Assembly (NCBI RefSeq): GCF_020991455.1
Contig: NZ_JAJMOX010000010.1
Location: forward strand, 124,001-188,000
DNA: 64,000 bases
Direction: 5' to 3'
From: Flavobacterium sp. JAS
GTDB taxonomy: Bacteria > Bacteroidota > Bacteroidia > Flavobacteriales > Flavobacteriaceae
Under the pieces are notes generated by a model. That model was not told the origin of the DNA and did not search any database. It saw only the letters and a program-made list of their open reading frames with translations. A program made the position numbers and the translations under genes. This document shows positions 42,713 to 52,581 of this stretch, one piece after another (positions within the stretch are counted from its first letter, which is position 1; every line of letters begins with the position of its first letter).

Positions 42713-44422
42713 TTAATTTTTAAATGTTATTGTAAAGGTGGTGCCTTTGTTGACTTCACTGTCAATACTGATTGTTCCTCCCATGGTTTCAACCTGTGAC
42801 TTTACAAGATACAAACCAAGTCCTTTGCTGTCTGGGTAATTGTGAAATCTTTGATATAGTCCAAAAACTTTATCACGATTTCTCTCTAGATCAATTCCAA
42901 TTCCGTTGTCCTTAAAAGTTAATATTGCTTTGTGATCTATTTGTTCTGCAGTAATAGAAATTTTTAGTTTTCTGTTTTCTGACTTGTATTTTATTGAATT
43001 AGTAAGCAAATTTAGTAAAATGCTTTCAATATAAGCTTTGTTTGTGTTTAATAATGGGACCCTGTCAAATTTGAGTTTAATGATTGGCTTGTGTAATTCG
43101 ATTTGAAAAGACAATTGGCTAAACACATTTTCGAAGACTTCTTTCAAAGAAACTTCTTCTTTTTGCATAGAAGGATTGTCTTTAATGATAATTACTTTTA
43201 CCAGGTCGTTTATGGTTTCGTTTAATAAATGTGTTGATTTGGTAAAGCCGGTCAAAATTTCCTCAAGTTCTTCATTTTCTATCGGAATGTCATCGATAAG
43301 ATTCAAAAGTCCTATTAGATTTGATAATGGAGCTCTTAAGTTGTGTGATGTAATATAGGAGAACTGTTTTAAGTCTTTGTTATTTTGTGTTAGTTCTCGG
43401 ATTAAATGTTCTTTTTCGGTTTCTAGTTTTTTCTCATCTGTAATGTCTCTTTGTATAGAGATCCAGTGCGTAATGATGCCTTCATTATTGAAAATTGGAA
43501 TCATAGAGAATCTTACCCAGTATTCTTCTTTTTTCTTGGTGTAGTTAATAGTTTCTATTAAGCACTCTTCTTCATTTTTTATAGCTCTTAAAAGTTTTTT
43601 TAATTCTTCTGAATCTGATTTAGGTCCTTTGAAAATATTTGGAGATTTTCCGATAATTTCATTAGACAGATATCCTGACATTTGAGAAAATGCCGGGTTC
43701 ACATACACTATTTTAGGTATTTTACGATCTGCAGAATTTGCTTCTGTAATTAGAATAGAATCTTTAGATTGTGTAATTACGGTTTCTAAAAGTTTTAATC
43801 GTTGCTCTTCTTCTTTTTGTTTTGTAATATCCTGAATGGCTCCAATCATTCTGATGGCTCTTCCGTTTTCATCTTTTAATAAAAAACCTCGGTCTAAAAC
43901 ATACTTATAAGTTCCGTCTGCACATCTAAAGCGATATTGATCCTGCCATTTTTCGGTTTTTTGCTCAATAAAAGAGTATAATTTAATAGACATTCTGATA
44001 CTGTCTTCCGGATGGATTTTGTCAAACCACCATTTAGATGTCTTTCCAACTTCAGCTGGATTATAACCAAAAACACCTTCGATTCCTTTGTTCCAGTTTA
44101 TACGGTCTTCTTGAATTTTCCAGTCCCAAATTGTGTCACTTGTTGCTTTTGCTACAATGTCATATTTTTCGTTTGATTCTTTAATTTCTTCATTTGTGTG
44201 CTTTAATTTTTTGAAAACTGCAATATTTTTTTTCTCATTTTTAGATAGTATGTAATTGAAGAATAGAGCAGTACTTAATGTAAAAAAAAGATCTTTAAAG
44301 AAAAAAACTAAATAATATTCGGTCTTAGAAAAGTAAGTAGTAAGTATTTTATGACAGACAATCGCCATAAATAACGATATGATAATATAGACTAGAGTAA
44401 TTTGGATAGTTTTACTTTTCAT
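42713..44422 (-). CDS. Membrane PAS-PAS sensor histidine kinase
   Basis: A 569-residue protein. Two short N-terminal helices (about 8-28 and 38-60) anchor it with little external domain. PAS/PAC 1 (about 88-205, ATSDTIWDWKIQED...GAIQDITKQK) is a PAS_3-type fold; PAS/PAC 2 (about 210-335) has GKSPNIFKG, where a LOV domain would have the flavin-binding Cys, so it is not a LOV photoreceptor. HisKA H360 in ITSHNLRAPL and HATPase (NLLTNSIKYKS, DNGIGID, KGLGLYLVKSQ) follow. It would phosphorylate the adjacent REC protein. Signal unknown; internal redox or ligand sensing is plausible. Confidence 0.92.
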   Translation of the reverse strand: MKSKTIQITLVYIIISLFMAIVCHKILTTYFSKTEYYLVFFFKDLFFTLSTALFFNYILSKNEKKNIAVFKKLKHTNEEIKESNEKYDIVAKATSDTIWDWKIQEDRINWNKGIEGVFGYNPAEVGKTSKWWFDKIHPEDSIRMSIKLYSFIEQKTEKWQDQYRFRCADGTYKYVLDRGFLLKDENGRAIRMIGAIQDITKQKEEEQRLKLLETVITQSKDSILITEANSADRKIPKIVYVNPAFSQMSGYLSNEIIGKSPNIFKGPKSDSEELKKLLRAIKNEEECLIETINYTKKKEEYWVRFSMIPIFNNEGIITHWISIQRDITDEKKLETEKEHLIRELTQNNKDLKQFSYITSHNLRAPLSNLIGLLNLIDDIPIENEELEEILTGFTKSTHLLNETINDLVKVIIIKDNPSMQKEEVSLKEVFENVFSQLSFQIELHKPIIKLKFDRVPLLNTNKAYIESILLNLLTNSIKYKSENRKLKISITAEQIDHKAILTFKDNGIGIDLERNRDKVFGLYQRFHNYPDSKGLGLYLVKSQVETMGGTISIDSEVNKGTTFTITFKN

Positions 44423-44426
44423 TACT

Positions 44427-44434
44427 CAAATATA
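44427..44434 (-). promoter_or_regulatory. TAnnTTTG -7 element for the PAS kinase operon
   Basis: Minus strand reads TATATTTG, only 4 nt upstream of the annotated ATG, which would give an almost leaderless mRNA. The true start could be elsewhere. Confidence 0.3.
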
Positions 44435-44563
44435 GTTAAATTAAGTATAATTAAACAATAAGGAAAGTTCAAATTACACTTAAATTAATACTGATTTTAA
44501 TGAACTAATTACTTGTATATACGCAAACTATCCTAGAAACGTTTTTTATATCAAAATAAAGTG

Positions 44564-44571
44564 TACCTTTG
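44564..44571 (+). promoter_or_regulatory. TAnnTTTG -7 element for typA
   Basis: TACCTTTG matches the consensus 19 nt before the ATG, giving a short leader. Confidence 0.55.
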
Positions 44572-44590
44572 CACCCATTAAAAATCACAG

Positions 44591-46387
44591 ATGGAATCTA
44601 TTAGAAACATTGCAATTATTGCCCACGTCGATCACGGTAAAACCACTTTGGTTGATAAAATTATGTATCACTGTCAATTATTTCGTGACAACGAAAACAC
44701 AGGTGATTTAATTCTTGATAATAACGATTTAGAGCGTGAGAGAGGTATTACTATTACTTCTAAAAACGTATCAGTTCAATATAAAGGAACAAAGATCAAT
44801 ATTATTGACACTCCTGGCCACGCGGATTTTGGAGGTGAAGTAGAACGTGTATTGAACATGGCCGATGGTGTATGTTTGCTAGTTGATGCTTTTGAAGGTC
44901 CAATGCCACAAACTCGTTTTGTATTACAAAAAGCTATTGACTTAGGTCTTAAGCCATGTGTAGTTATCAATAAAGTTGATAAAGAAAACTGTACTCCTGA
45001 AGAAGTTCATGAAAAAGTTTTTGACTTAATGTTTGAATTAGGTGCTGAAGAATGGCAGTTGGATTTTCCAACAGTATATGGTTCTGCTAAAAATAACTGG
45101 ATGTCTGATCATTGGGAAAACGTAACTGATAATGTTGAAGCATTATTGGATATGGTTGTTGATAATGTTCCTGCTCCTAAAGTTTCTGAAGGAACACCAC
45201 AAATGTTGATTACATCTTTGGATTTCTCTGCATTTACAGGTCGTATCGCTATTGGTCGTCTTGAAAGAGGAGTTCTTAACGAAGGTATGCAAATCGCATT
45301 AGTAAAAAGAGATGGTACTATATCTAAATCCCGTATCAAAGAACTTCATACTTTTGAAGGTTTAGGCCGTAAAAAAGTACAACAAGTTATTGCTGGAGAT
45401 ATTTGTGCAATTATTGGAGTTGAAGGTTTTGAAATTGGAGATACAATCGCTGACTTTGAAAATCCAGAAGCTTTACAAACAATTGCTATCGATGAGCCTA
45501 CAATGAGTATGTTGTTTACAATTAATGACTCTCCTTTCTTTGGTAAAGAGGGTAAATTTGTAACTTCTCGCCATATTAGAGAGCGTTTGACAAAAGAATT
45601 AGAGAAAAACTTAGCTATGAAGTTAGGTGAAACTGATTCTGCTGATAAATTCATGGTTTTCGGTCGTGGAGTACTTCACTTATCTGTTCTTATTGAAACA
45701 ATGAGAAGAGAAGGGTATGAGTTGCAAATTGGTCAACCACAAGTTATCATCAAAGAAATTGATGGTAAAAAATGTGAGCCAATTGAGGAATTGACAATCG
45801 ACTTACCGGAAAATCTTTCAGGTAGAGCGGTTGAGTTCGTTACTTTACGTAAAGGTGAAATGCTGAGCATGGAAACTAAAGGGGAACGTATGATTGTGAA
45901 ATTTAATATTCCATCACGTGGAATTATTGGATTGCGTAACCAATTACTTACTGCAACAGCTGGTGAGGCTATTATGGCACACCGTTTTATTGGATATGAG
46001 CCTTACAAAGGAGAAATTGCTGGACGTAATAAGGGGTCATTGATTTCTATGGAAAAAGGAAAAGCTATTCCTTATTCTATCGATAAATTACAAGATCGTG
46101 GTAAGTTTTTTGTTGAACCAAATGCCGAAATCTACGAAGGTCAGGTAATTGGAGAAAACTCTCGTGCTGATGATATGTGTGTAAACGTAACTAAAGAGAA
46201 AAAACAATCTAACGTACGTTCTTCTGGAAATGATGAAAAAGCGAGAATTATTCCTCCAATCATTTTCTCTCTTGAAGAGGCTTTAGAGTACATTCAAAAA
46301 GATGAGTATGTAGAGGTTACACCAAAATCTATTCGTTTGAGAAAAATCTATTTGACAGAAACTGATAGAAAAAGATTTAAAATCTAA
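44591..46387 (+). CDS. typA: Translational GTPase TypA/BipA
   Basis: A 598-residue ribosome-associated GTPase. G motifs are intact: G1 AHVDHGKTTL, switch I RGITITSKN, G3 DTPGHADFGGEVER, G4 NKVDKEN, G5 GSAKNNW. Domain II, the EF-G-like domains III/V (GRGVLHLSVLIETMRREGYELQIG) and the BipA-specific C-terminal domain (GRNKGSLISMEKGKAIPYSIDKLQDRGKFFV...TPKSIRLRK) follow. Length equals the family norm of about 600. It assists ribosome assembly and stress adaptation. Monocistronic with a terminator. Confidence 0.98.
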   Translation: MESIRNIAIIAHVDHGKTTLVDKIMYHCQLFRDNENTGDLILDNNDLERERGITITSKNVSVQYKGTKINIIDTPGHADFGGEVERVLNMADGVCLLVDAFEGPMPQTRFVLQKAIDLGLKPCVVINKVDKENCTPEEVHEKVFDLMFELGAEEWQLDFPTVYGSAKNNWMSDHWENVTDNVEALLDMVVDNVPAPKVSEGTPQMLITSLDFSAFTGRIAIGRLERGVLNEGMQIALVKRDGTISKSRIKELHTFEGLGRKKVQQVIAGDICAIIGVEGFEIGDTIADFENPEALQTIAIDEPTMSMLFTINDSPFFGKEGKFVTSRHIRERLTKELEKNLAMKLGETDSADKFMVFGRGVLHLSVLIETMRREGYELQIGQPQVIIKEIDGKKCEPIEELTIDLPENLSGRAVEFVTLRKGEMLSMETKGERMIVKFNIPSRGIIGLRNQLLTATAGEAIMAHRFIGYEPYKGEIAGRNKGSLISMEKGKAIPYSIDKLQDRGKFFVEPNAEIYEGQVIGENSRADDMCVNVTKEKKQSNVRSSGNDEKARIIPPIIFSLEEALEYIQKDEYVEVTPKSIRLRKIYLTETDRKRFKI

Positions 46388-46408
46388 TTTTCTAAAATTC
46401 AATATAAA

Positions 46409-46445
46409 AATCCCAAATTCCAATCAGGAGTTTGGGATTTTTTTT
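46409..46445 (+). terminator. Terminator of typA
   Basis: AATCCCAAA (46409-46417) pairs with TTTGGGATT (46431-46439), 13-nt loop, then a T run. Further AATTTGGAATT-type short repeats lie between 46450 and 46545. Confidence 0.85.
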
Positions 46446-46551
46446 ATTAATCATTTTCTAAATTTAGAATTTGGATTTTAAAAATTTAGAATTTGCAGTG
46501 TATTATCAAGTATTGGAATTTGGAATTTTTAGATTGGAATTTCTTTTCTTT

Positions 46552-49335
46552 TTATCTTTTCAGGCTAAAGTGCCCTTTTGCTTCCCGTCCGTCTTCTAGT
46601 TTGATAGTAAACCAATAGTCAGATGCAGGCATTGGTTCTTTAGTATAAGTTCCGTCCCATCCTTCTCCAAAAGGAGATAATTGTTTCAATAACTTTCCGT
46701 AACGGTCATAAATATAAATAACAGCATTTTTATAAATAGGGTCATTTATTCCAATAAAATTCCAATAGTCATTGTAGCCATCATTGTTTGGCGTGAAGTA
46801 TTTTGGAGCATTTAGAACTGCAAAACTTGTGGCTATTCTTCCGCAGCCATTTATGCTTTCAATAATTAATTCATGAAAACCTCCGGGAATATTTTCAAAG
46901 ACTCCGGAATTTTGAATTTCACTATATTCTCCATTCTGAAAATGAATCATATATTGATAATCTTCCGGATTCTGTACGTCTACAATTACTTCATTTAAAG
47001 TATTTAAATCGTTTATTTCTATTTGATTTAGAACAGGAGAACGAGATAATTTTACAGGATAATTTGAAGTTGCTGTGCATCCGGATTTATTTTCGATTGT
47101 AAGGGTATAATTTCCTTCTTTGTTAACTGTAGTACTTGGTGTTGTATCACCATTCGACCATAAATAGGTATAATCACTTATTTGTGATAACGGAAGATTG
47201 GGTTCTAAAACGACAGTTGTATTTGATCCGGATTCGCAAATTATTTTTTGTTGTGCGTCTATTAAAACCGGAACTGGTTCAACAATAAGTTCAAATTTTC
47301 CGTTTCCATAGCAGCCTTCACTATTTTCGGCTCTTATAAATACAGTTTTGGAATTTGTAGTTACAGTATTTTTTATTTCATTTAAGGATAATGAAGCATC
47401 ATTTTGACTATTGTAAAAGAATAATTTAACATCAGCAGGTAAATTTAATTCGGCTTTAATAAGCTGTTTTTTTTCTTCTAAATCAAATTCAGCTTTTCCG
47501 TCTCCCAAATCACATTTATGAAGATCCTCGGGTAAGATTGAATTAGACGGATTTGCCTGTAGAATTATCGTTGCAATACTATAACAAGATAAATTTGGCT
47601 GACTTATTTTTGCATAAAGTACTTCTTTTGGAACTGTGTTTTTGTAAATAGGATTTAAAGAAGATGTGTTATTACTATCTGCCTCGGCTTCATTTTTGGT
47701 ATGATAATAAAATACTTCGTAAGTGTTATTTCCCAATGTGATTACTTCATTTGCAGAAGAAAGATTGAAGGTTGCCAATCCGTCCAGTGAATTGCTGTCC
47801 TGTGTGTCACACTGAATTAATTTGTAGGGTGTTGTAATTACAGTTGGTTTATCGAAAATTGTTATTGTTTTTTCTAAAGATTCTCTGTTTTCTCCATTTA
47901 CTGTTTTTATTAATGTCACCTTATAATCTCCGGCTGTTGCATAAGTGTGATAGGCATCTTTATTGGTAGAAGTACTTCCGTCCCCGAAGTTCCACAATAC
48001 AGTATCTATTGTTTCTGTAGAATTAATGTAAAAATGTGTAGATTGTCCTAAACAATTAAATTCATGATCAAAAGTATATAAAAATAAGGAGGTGATAAAA
48101 GGCGGAAGTCCCAGTTGTGAAGTTCCGGTTTTTAGATCAATTTTATTTTGAATAAAATTACAATTAATACCATCAGCCTCAGGATTATTGATTACTGATA
48201 TCTTTTGGATACTATTATCTATAAGTGAATAGCCTGATCTGTAAATTTTTTCATCAATGGCTAGTTGAAGCGCTCCTGCAACATAATTAGAAGAGTTTAT
48301 GATTTGCATTGAGTTTGCAATATCAGCTTTTTTCAGATCATATTGTATTAGTGAGCTCCCTTGAGAGGTTCCGGCTGCATCATATTTGTTGTAAGTCATG
48401 TATAGTTTTGCTGATTTTGCAGAAAACTCTATTCCATAAGGATCAATCTTGTCATAAAGAAGAGTTTCACTACTTACAATACCGCTGTCAGCATCAAAAT
48501 TATAAAGATATACATTTCCTGTATTTCGTTTTACCAGGCCATTTGCATTTAGATTATTTGAAGTTTTTGTGGCCATGTTGGCAATTGCAATCTTTTTTCC
48601 ATTGGGAGAGGCTTTTAAATATCCAATTGCATTAGAATTGTAGCCACCCAGCGGAATGTCTTGTGCAGTTATTGTTTTAATTGGGGTTTGATCGACACCA
48701 TTTGTACTTACTTTAAAACTATAAAAAGTATTTCTAAAATGAGTTACAACCCAGAAGGAAAGTCCATCACTATGCTGTACAGCGGTAATTTTTTCTGAGC
48801 ATTTAAACTTAACGTCTTCTGCATTATTTACATCATATGTAATAAGAGGAATATTTTTTTCAGAAGAAACAATGTCACCTAATCCATTGTTTAATCTTAA
48901 ATCAACTACAGAATAATTTAACCCGCTATTTGGAGGAGATTCGTCATTTGTTGGGTTAGCATCTACATTTACAGGATTGGGCTCGTCTACCGTAAAAATG
49001 TAATATAGATTTGGATCTTTTGGTTTTGGAACTATAATTGCAGATTGCGTACTTGATCGATGTCCTAGAAGCCCGGTTCCGTTGGGCATTATCTGATGGC
49101 TTTTGTCATAAACAATTGAGCCGTCAGTATAAAAAAGTAAGTTTCCGTATCTGTCAGAAATGCTGGCACAACCCTCGTTAGTAAATAATTTTCCGTTGGT
49201 TAAAGCAACGGGACTCCCGGAATTGAAATCTAATCCTGCTCCATATCCAAAATACCAGATTGCAGCTTCTTTTTGTGCAGAAACCGGTATTGCAAATAGC
49301 AAGGAAATGAACAATAATAATCGAATAGATTTCAT
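46552..49335 (-). CDS. T9SS type-B secreted protein with PKD domain
   Basis: About 927 residues from the ATG at 49335 (MKSIRLLLFISLLFAIPVSAQ); the frame also has an ATG 7 codons upstream that would spoil the signal peptide. The N-terminal half (about 25-430) is a propeller-like region (AIWYFGYGAGLDFNSGSPVAL, GNLLFYTDGSIVYDKSHQIMPNG) common to flavobacterial T9SS proteins. A PKD domain follows (VLWNFGDGSTSTNKDAYHTYATAGDYKVTLI), then Ig-like segments, and the gliding-motility-associated C-terminal domain FFTPNNDGYNDYWNFIG...IYDRYGKLLKQLSPFGEGWDGTY...DYWFTIKLEDGREAKGHFSLKR that directs type IX secretion (type B). Likely surface-anchored adhesin or hydrolase partner; ligand unknown. Confidence 0.88.
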   Translation of the reverse strand: MKSIRLLLFISLLFAIPVSAQKEAAIWYFGYGAGLDFNSGSPVALTNGKLFTNEGCASISDRYGNLLFYTDGSIVYDKSHQIMPNGTGLLGHRSSTQSAIIVPKPKDPNLYYIFTVDEPNPVNVDANPTNDESPPNSGLNYSVVDLRLNNGLGDIVSSEKNIPLITYDVNNAEDVKFKCSEKITAVQHSDGLSFWVVTHFRNTFYSFKVSTNGVDQTPIKTITAQDIPLGGYNSNAIGYLKASPNGKKIAIANMATKTSNNLNANGLVKRNTGNVYLYNFDADSGIVSSETLLYDKIDPYGIEFSAKSAKLYMTYNKYDAAGTSQGSSLIQYDLKKADIANSMQIINSSNYVAGALQLAIDEKIYRSGYSLIDNSIQKISVINNPEADGINCNFIQNKIDLKTGTSQLGLPPFITSLFLYTFDHEFNCLGQSTHFYINSTETIDTVLWNFGDGSTSTNKDAYHTYATAGDYKVTLIKTVNGENRESLEKTITIFDKPTVITTPYKLIQCDTQDSNSLDGLATFNLSSANEVITLGNNTYEVFYYHTKNEAEADSNNTSSLNPIYKNTVPKEVLYAKISQPNLSCYSIATIILQANPSNSILPEDLHKCDLGDGKAEFDLEEKKQLIKAELNLPADVKLFFYNSQNDASLSLNEIKNTVTTNSKTVFIRAENSEGCYGNGKFELIVEPVPVLIDAQQKIICESGSNTTVVLEPNLPLSQISDYTYLWSNGDTTPSTTVNKEGNYTLTIENKSGCTATSNYPVKLSRSPVLNQIEINDLNTLNEVIVDVQNPEDYQYMIHFQNGEYSEIQNSGVFENIPGGFHELIIESINGCGRIATSFAVLNAPKYFTPNNDGYNDYWNFIGINDPIYKNAVIYIYDRYGKLLKQLSPFGEGWDGTYTKEPMPASDYWFTIKLEDGREAKGHFSLKR

Positions 49336-49397
49336 ATATTTCTCATTTATAATCAAATATATAAAAACGTGTAAAATATATGAGTTAAAATATCACT

Positions 49398-51728
49398 TTA
49401 TCTCTTTAAGCTAAAGTGACCTTTAATACCAGTTCCGTTTTCAAGAATTAAAGTAAACCAATAATCATCTGATGGAAGTTGCTGACTATTATAAATTCCA
49501 TTCCATCCTAAGCTGTTTTGGTCCATTTGTTTTAATAATTTTCCGTAGCGGTCGAAAATAGACAGTTTGTAAGCAGGAAGCTGATCGAAGTCTTTAATAA
49601 ACCATAAATCGTTGTAACCATCTCCGTTAGGGGTGAAAAATCTTGGATAATCTAAAACATAGAATACAAATATGCCAGATATTCCGCATCCGTTTTTGTC
49701 TCTGGCCGTGGCATTGTACATTCCCGGTTTTACTCCTGTAAATAAAGGATTATCCTGATAAGCCATACCATCAATAGAGAATTCATAATTCCCGGCTCCG
49801 GTATATTGTATTAAAGCGGAATTATCAGTTCCGGAAAAATCTTTAATAACAACATCAGTTATTGTTGCAGGTTCGGAAGCAATTATTTTGAATTTTTTAG
49901 TTTTATCACAACCATTCGCATCTTTTACAGTAACAGAATAATCTCCTGCAGCATTCACATCAATATGGTTATTGGTACTGCCTGTATTCCATAAATAACT
50001 GCTAAAACCAGTTGCTACCGCTAAAGTAGTAGTAACTCCTTTACATATAGTTTTGGATTCATCCTTGAAGTTGGGCGGATCAAAAGTATTTACAACAAGA
50101 GTTATTGGTGTTACGTTATAACAATCCGGTCCGTTAATAACCCTAACATAAATGGTCTGATTAAAAGCTGTTGTGTTTTTAAACGGACTTGATAACTTAT
50201 TTGTTTCTGTTATGGCATCGTTTTGAGTTAAAAAATAATTGGCAACTAATCCATTTGGTAAACCGGCAAGAACTTGCGGAGTAACTTCTGACTCAAGGTC
50301 AAATTGATAAAAACCGTCTTGTTTATCATCTTTATCGCAAGTTGCAACTGGACTTTGATTAGAAATTGTTGCCGTAGATATTTGTAACGTTACTTTAGGA
50401 GTTTTATAACAACCATATTTGTTTTCAATTCTGCCATAAACAATTTGGTTGGGTGTTTTATTGGTGTATTTTTCAGGAGTTAAAATAGGGTTTGTTTTGT
50501 TTTGAGCATCAGCTAATGATTCATAATACCCATTGTTTGTAATCTCAGAAACATTGTTTTTGATGATATTATCGACTTTTGTTAAGTTGAAGATACTAAT
50601 TCCATCAGTATTGTCGTCGCATTGAATTAAAGGAGTACCTGTTGATAGAATTTCCGGAGCATACTCGATTTTGATTTCTCCAACCAAGCTGCAAGTAGAA
50701 GGGGTTAATGTAACTTCGACTCTATAGGTTCCGGCGTCTGTAGCAGTAAACGTTGGAGTAGTCGCAATTTGTACATTATTTTTGTACCATTTATAAGAAT
50801 AAGCTGAAGAAAGTTTTGGGTCTAACAAAAGAGTTTCTCCAAAGCACACAGGATTATTACTTGCTGTAGTTCTATCTTGTCCAAAAGTTATTTTAGAAGC
50901 AAAACTGCCAGCTTGCAAAAATACAGCAGAATCATAATATCTTTGACCAGCATCAGCAACAACAAGTTTTATGTGATATGTTTTTCCCGTTATCACATTT
51001 GTTTGTGCATTCATAATCACGGTTTGTCCGGTATAATTTATGGGGCTATTGATGTCGTTTATGCCATTAAAATAGATCTGGTTTGCTGCAGGACATCCAG
51101 GATAAGATCTGGTAATAGGGGGAGGGACCTGCCCTGGTTCAATCGTTGGACGAACATTTACAGAAGATACTGGTGTGGTTGTACCAGGTAGTACTGCAAT
51201 GTTTTGATAAGGATTACTAGTATTGGCTTCTTTAATTAAAAAAGCAAAGCCATCTGAATATGTGCATGGAAAATCATACTGATATTCATTTGAAGCAAAA
51301 ATATAGTTAAAACTTAAAATGTCAGTTAAAGCAACAAAATCAAATTCTATAGATGTTGCGTTTATAGATGTAATTCCCAGTATTTGATTTAAATCAGAAT
51401 CACCAAGCCAGTTCGGGTTTCCACTACCCAGATTGCTAACATATGGACCAATTCCTTCGGTACTTGTTGAAGTTGTTAAAACAATTCCCTCAGAAAAAGG
51501 AAATTCACTTGTTCCTGCATTAAAATAGCCAAAACTATTTTTTCCGGGTGTAAAAGTATCTCCTTTTCCGCTCGTATTAGAAGCAGAAGCGCAAGAACTA
51601 TTGACTAAAATAGTTTCAATTAGTTCTTGCGGTGTTTTTTGATCATCTATACTTATATATTGTGCATTTATCTTAGAAGATAAACAACATAGAAACAAAA
51701 TAACTAAAAGGTGCTTTAAACGATTCAT
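49398..51728 (-). CDS. T9SS type-B secreted protein with choice-of-anchor L domain
   Basis: A 776-residue precursor with signal peptide MNRLKHLLVILFLCCLSSKINAQ. The N-terminal domain (about 25-290) matches choice-of-anchor L: TPQELIETILVNSSCASASNTS, FPFSEGIVLTTSTSTE, SIEFDFVALTDILSFNYIFASNEYQYDFPCTYSDGFAFLI. Ig/gliding-type repeats in the middle are followed by the type-B C-terminal domain FFTPNGDGYNDLWFIKDFDQLPAYKLSIFDRYGKLLKQMD...SDDYWFTLILENGTGIKGHFSLKR, nearly the same ending as the neighbour downstream, suggesting duplication of the sorting module. Secreted and anchored at the surface; role unknown. Confidence 0.9.
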   Translation of the reverse strand: MNRLKHLLVILFLCCLSSKINAQYISIDDQKTPQELIETILVNSSCASASNTSGKGDTFTPGKNSFGYFNAGTSEFPFSEGIVLTTSTSTEGIGPYVSNLGSGNPNWLGDSDLNQILGITSINATSIEFDFVALTDILSFNYIFASNEYQYDFPCTYSDGFAFLIKEANTSNPYQNIAVLPGTTTPVSSVNVRPTIEPGQVPPPITRSYPGCPAANQIYFNGINDINSPINYTGQTVIMNAQTNVITGKTYHIKLVVADAGQRYYDSAVFLQAGSFASKITFGQDRTTASNNPVCFGETLLLDPKLSSAYSYKWYKNNVQIATTPTFTATDAGTYRVEVTLTPSTCSLVGEIKIEYAPEILSTGTPLIQCDDNTDGISIFNLTKVDNIIKNNVSEITNNGYYESLADAQNKTNPILTPEKYTNKTPNQIVYGRIENKYGCYKTPKVTLQISTATISNQSPVATCDKDDKQDGFYQFDLESEVTPQVLAGLPNGLVANYFLTQNDAITETNKLSSPFKNTTAFNQTIYVRVINGPDCYNVTPITLVVNTFDPPNFKDESKTICKGVTTTLAVATGFSSYLWNTGSTNNHIDVNAAGDYSVTVKDANGCDKTKKFKIIASEPATITDVVIKDFSGTDNSALIQYTGAGNYEFSIDGMAYQDNPLFTGVKPGMYNATARDKNGCGISGIFVFYVLDYPRFFTPNGDGYNDLWFIKDFDQLPAYKLSIFDRYGKLLKQMDQNSLGWNGIYNSQQLPSDDYWFTLILENGTGIKGHFSLKR

Positions 51729-51741
51729 AGTAACAAATATA

Positions 51742-52578
51742 CTATAAATCCCGATTTTTTAATAATTTATAAGAAAAGTATGTAAATAAGAAGGTCCAAA
51801 CTAAAACTATGAGAATTGAAAGGTAGTGAACGCCATAATCTTTAATGTTTTCAACACCTATCTGAGTTCCTATGCTTCTTACTACAGAAAGTCTTGAAAA
51901 TGGTTCAATAATCAAATTAGACATGGCTTCTAATGGAAGAAATTGCATGATATAATCACCTGTATTGCTGTCTGGGAAAATTTTAAAGGTTAAAAGGCCT
52001 TTTAGAATTCCTTCAATTATACTCCAAACCAAAAGAAAACCTAAAGCAAAAGCAGAACGTTTTACTAAAATTCCCAGAAATAAACAGAAAGAAAAGAAAC
52101 CAATTAGTTTTACAAAAAAGGCTAATAAATAATCTAAATTCATAAAAACAACATCTAGTTCTGTATAAGATGAAAAGCTAAAACCTAACAATAAACTCAT
52201 CACAAATACAAAAACTGTTGAGCATAATGCAAAAAGAACTACAGTAAGAAACTTTGATAAAATGAACTCTTTTTTACTTAAACCGTCAATTAAATTTTGT
52301 TTTAAAGTTCCGTAACTATATTCGTTTGCCATCATGGAAACGATAACAATGGCAAGGAAAAATTTTAACCATGCTGCGATATAAGTATTAAAATGCCAGA
52401 TATATGGAAAGTTGAAAATCCCCATTTCGGCCAAATGAAATTTAAAAGGACCAATGTCAAATTTTATCGATGCAATTAATGCAATGAACGAAAGTAAAAT
52501 GAAATAGGTTAGTGTAAGTACTTTACTGGCTTTGTTTTTCCAGATTTTTTGTAATTCTATAGATATAAGTCTGTTCAT
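51742..52578 (-). CDS. ABC-2 type transporter permease
   Basis: A 278-residue protein with about six membrane helices: the helix after MNRLISIELQKIWKNKASKVLTLTYFILLSFIALIASI, one near 68-90 (FLAIVIVSMMANEYSYGTLKQNLIDGLSKKEFILSK, the conserved ABC-2 coupling region), and others to the C-terminal LVWTFLFTYFSYKLL. Pairs with the ATPase gene 3 bp upstream. Such simple ATPase-permease pairs are often of lantibiotic- or lipid-export type, substrate unknown. Ends 13 bp before the T9SS gene. Confidence 0.9.
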   Translation of the reverse strand: MNRLISIELQKIWKNKASKVLTLTYFILLSFIALIASIKFDIGPFKFHLAEMGIFNFPYIWHFNTYIAAWLKFFLAIVIVSMMANEYSYGTLKQNLIDGLSKKEFILSKFLTVVLFALCSTVFVFVMSLLLGFSFSSYTELDVVFMNLDYLLAFFVKLIGFFSFCLFLGILVKRSAFALGFLLVWSIIEGILKGLLTFKIFPDSNTGDYIMQFLPLEAMSNLIIEPFSRLSVVRSIGTQIGVENIKDYGVHYLSILIVLVWTFLFTYFSYKLLKNRDL

Positions 52579-52581
52579 GGC

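Noticed and set aside
42713..44422. LOV photoreceptor kinase
   Set aside because: The second PAS has GKSPNIFKG where a LOV domain needs the flavin-reactive Cys, so light sensing by flavin adduct is not supported.
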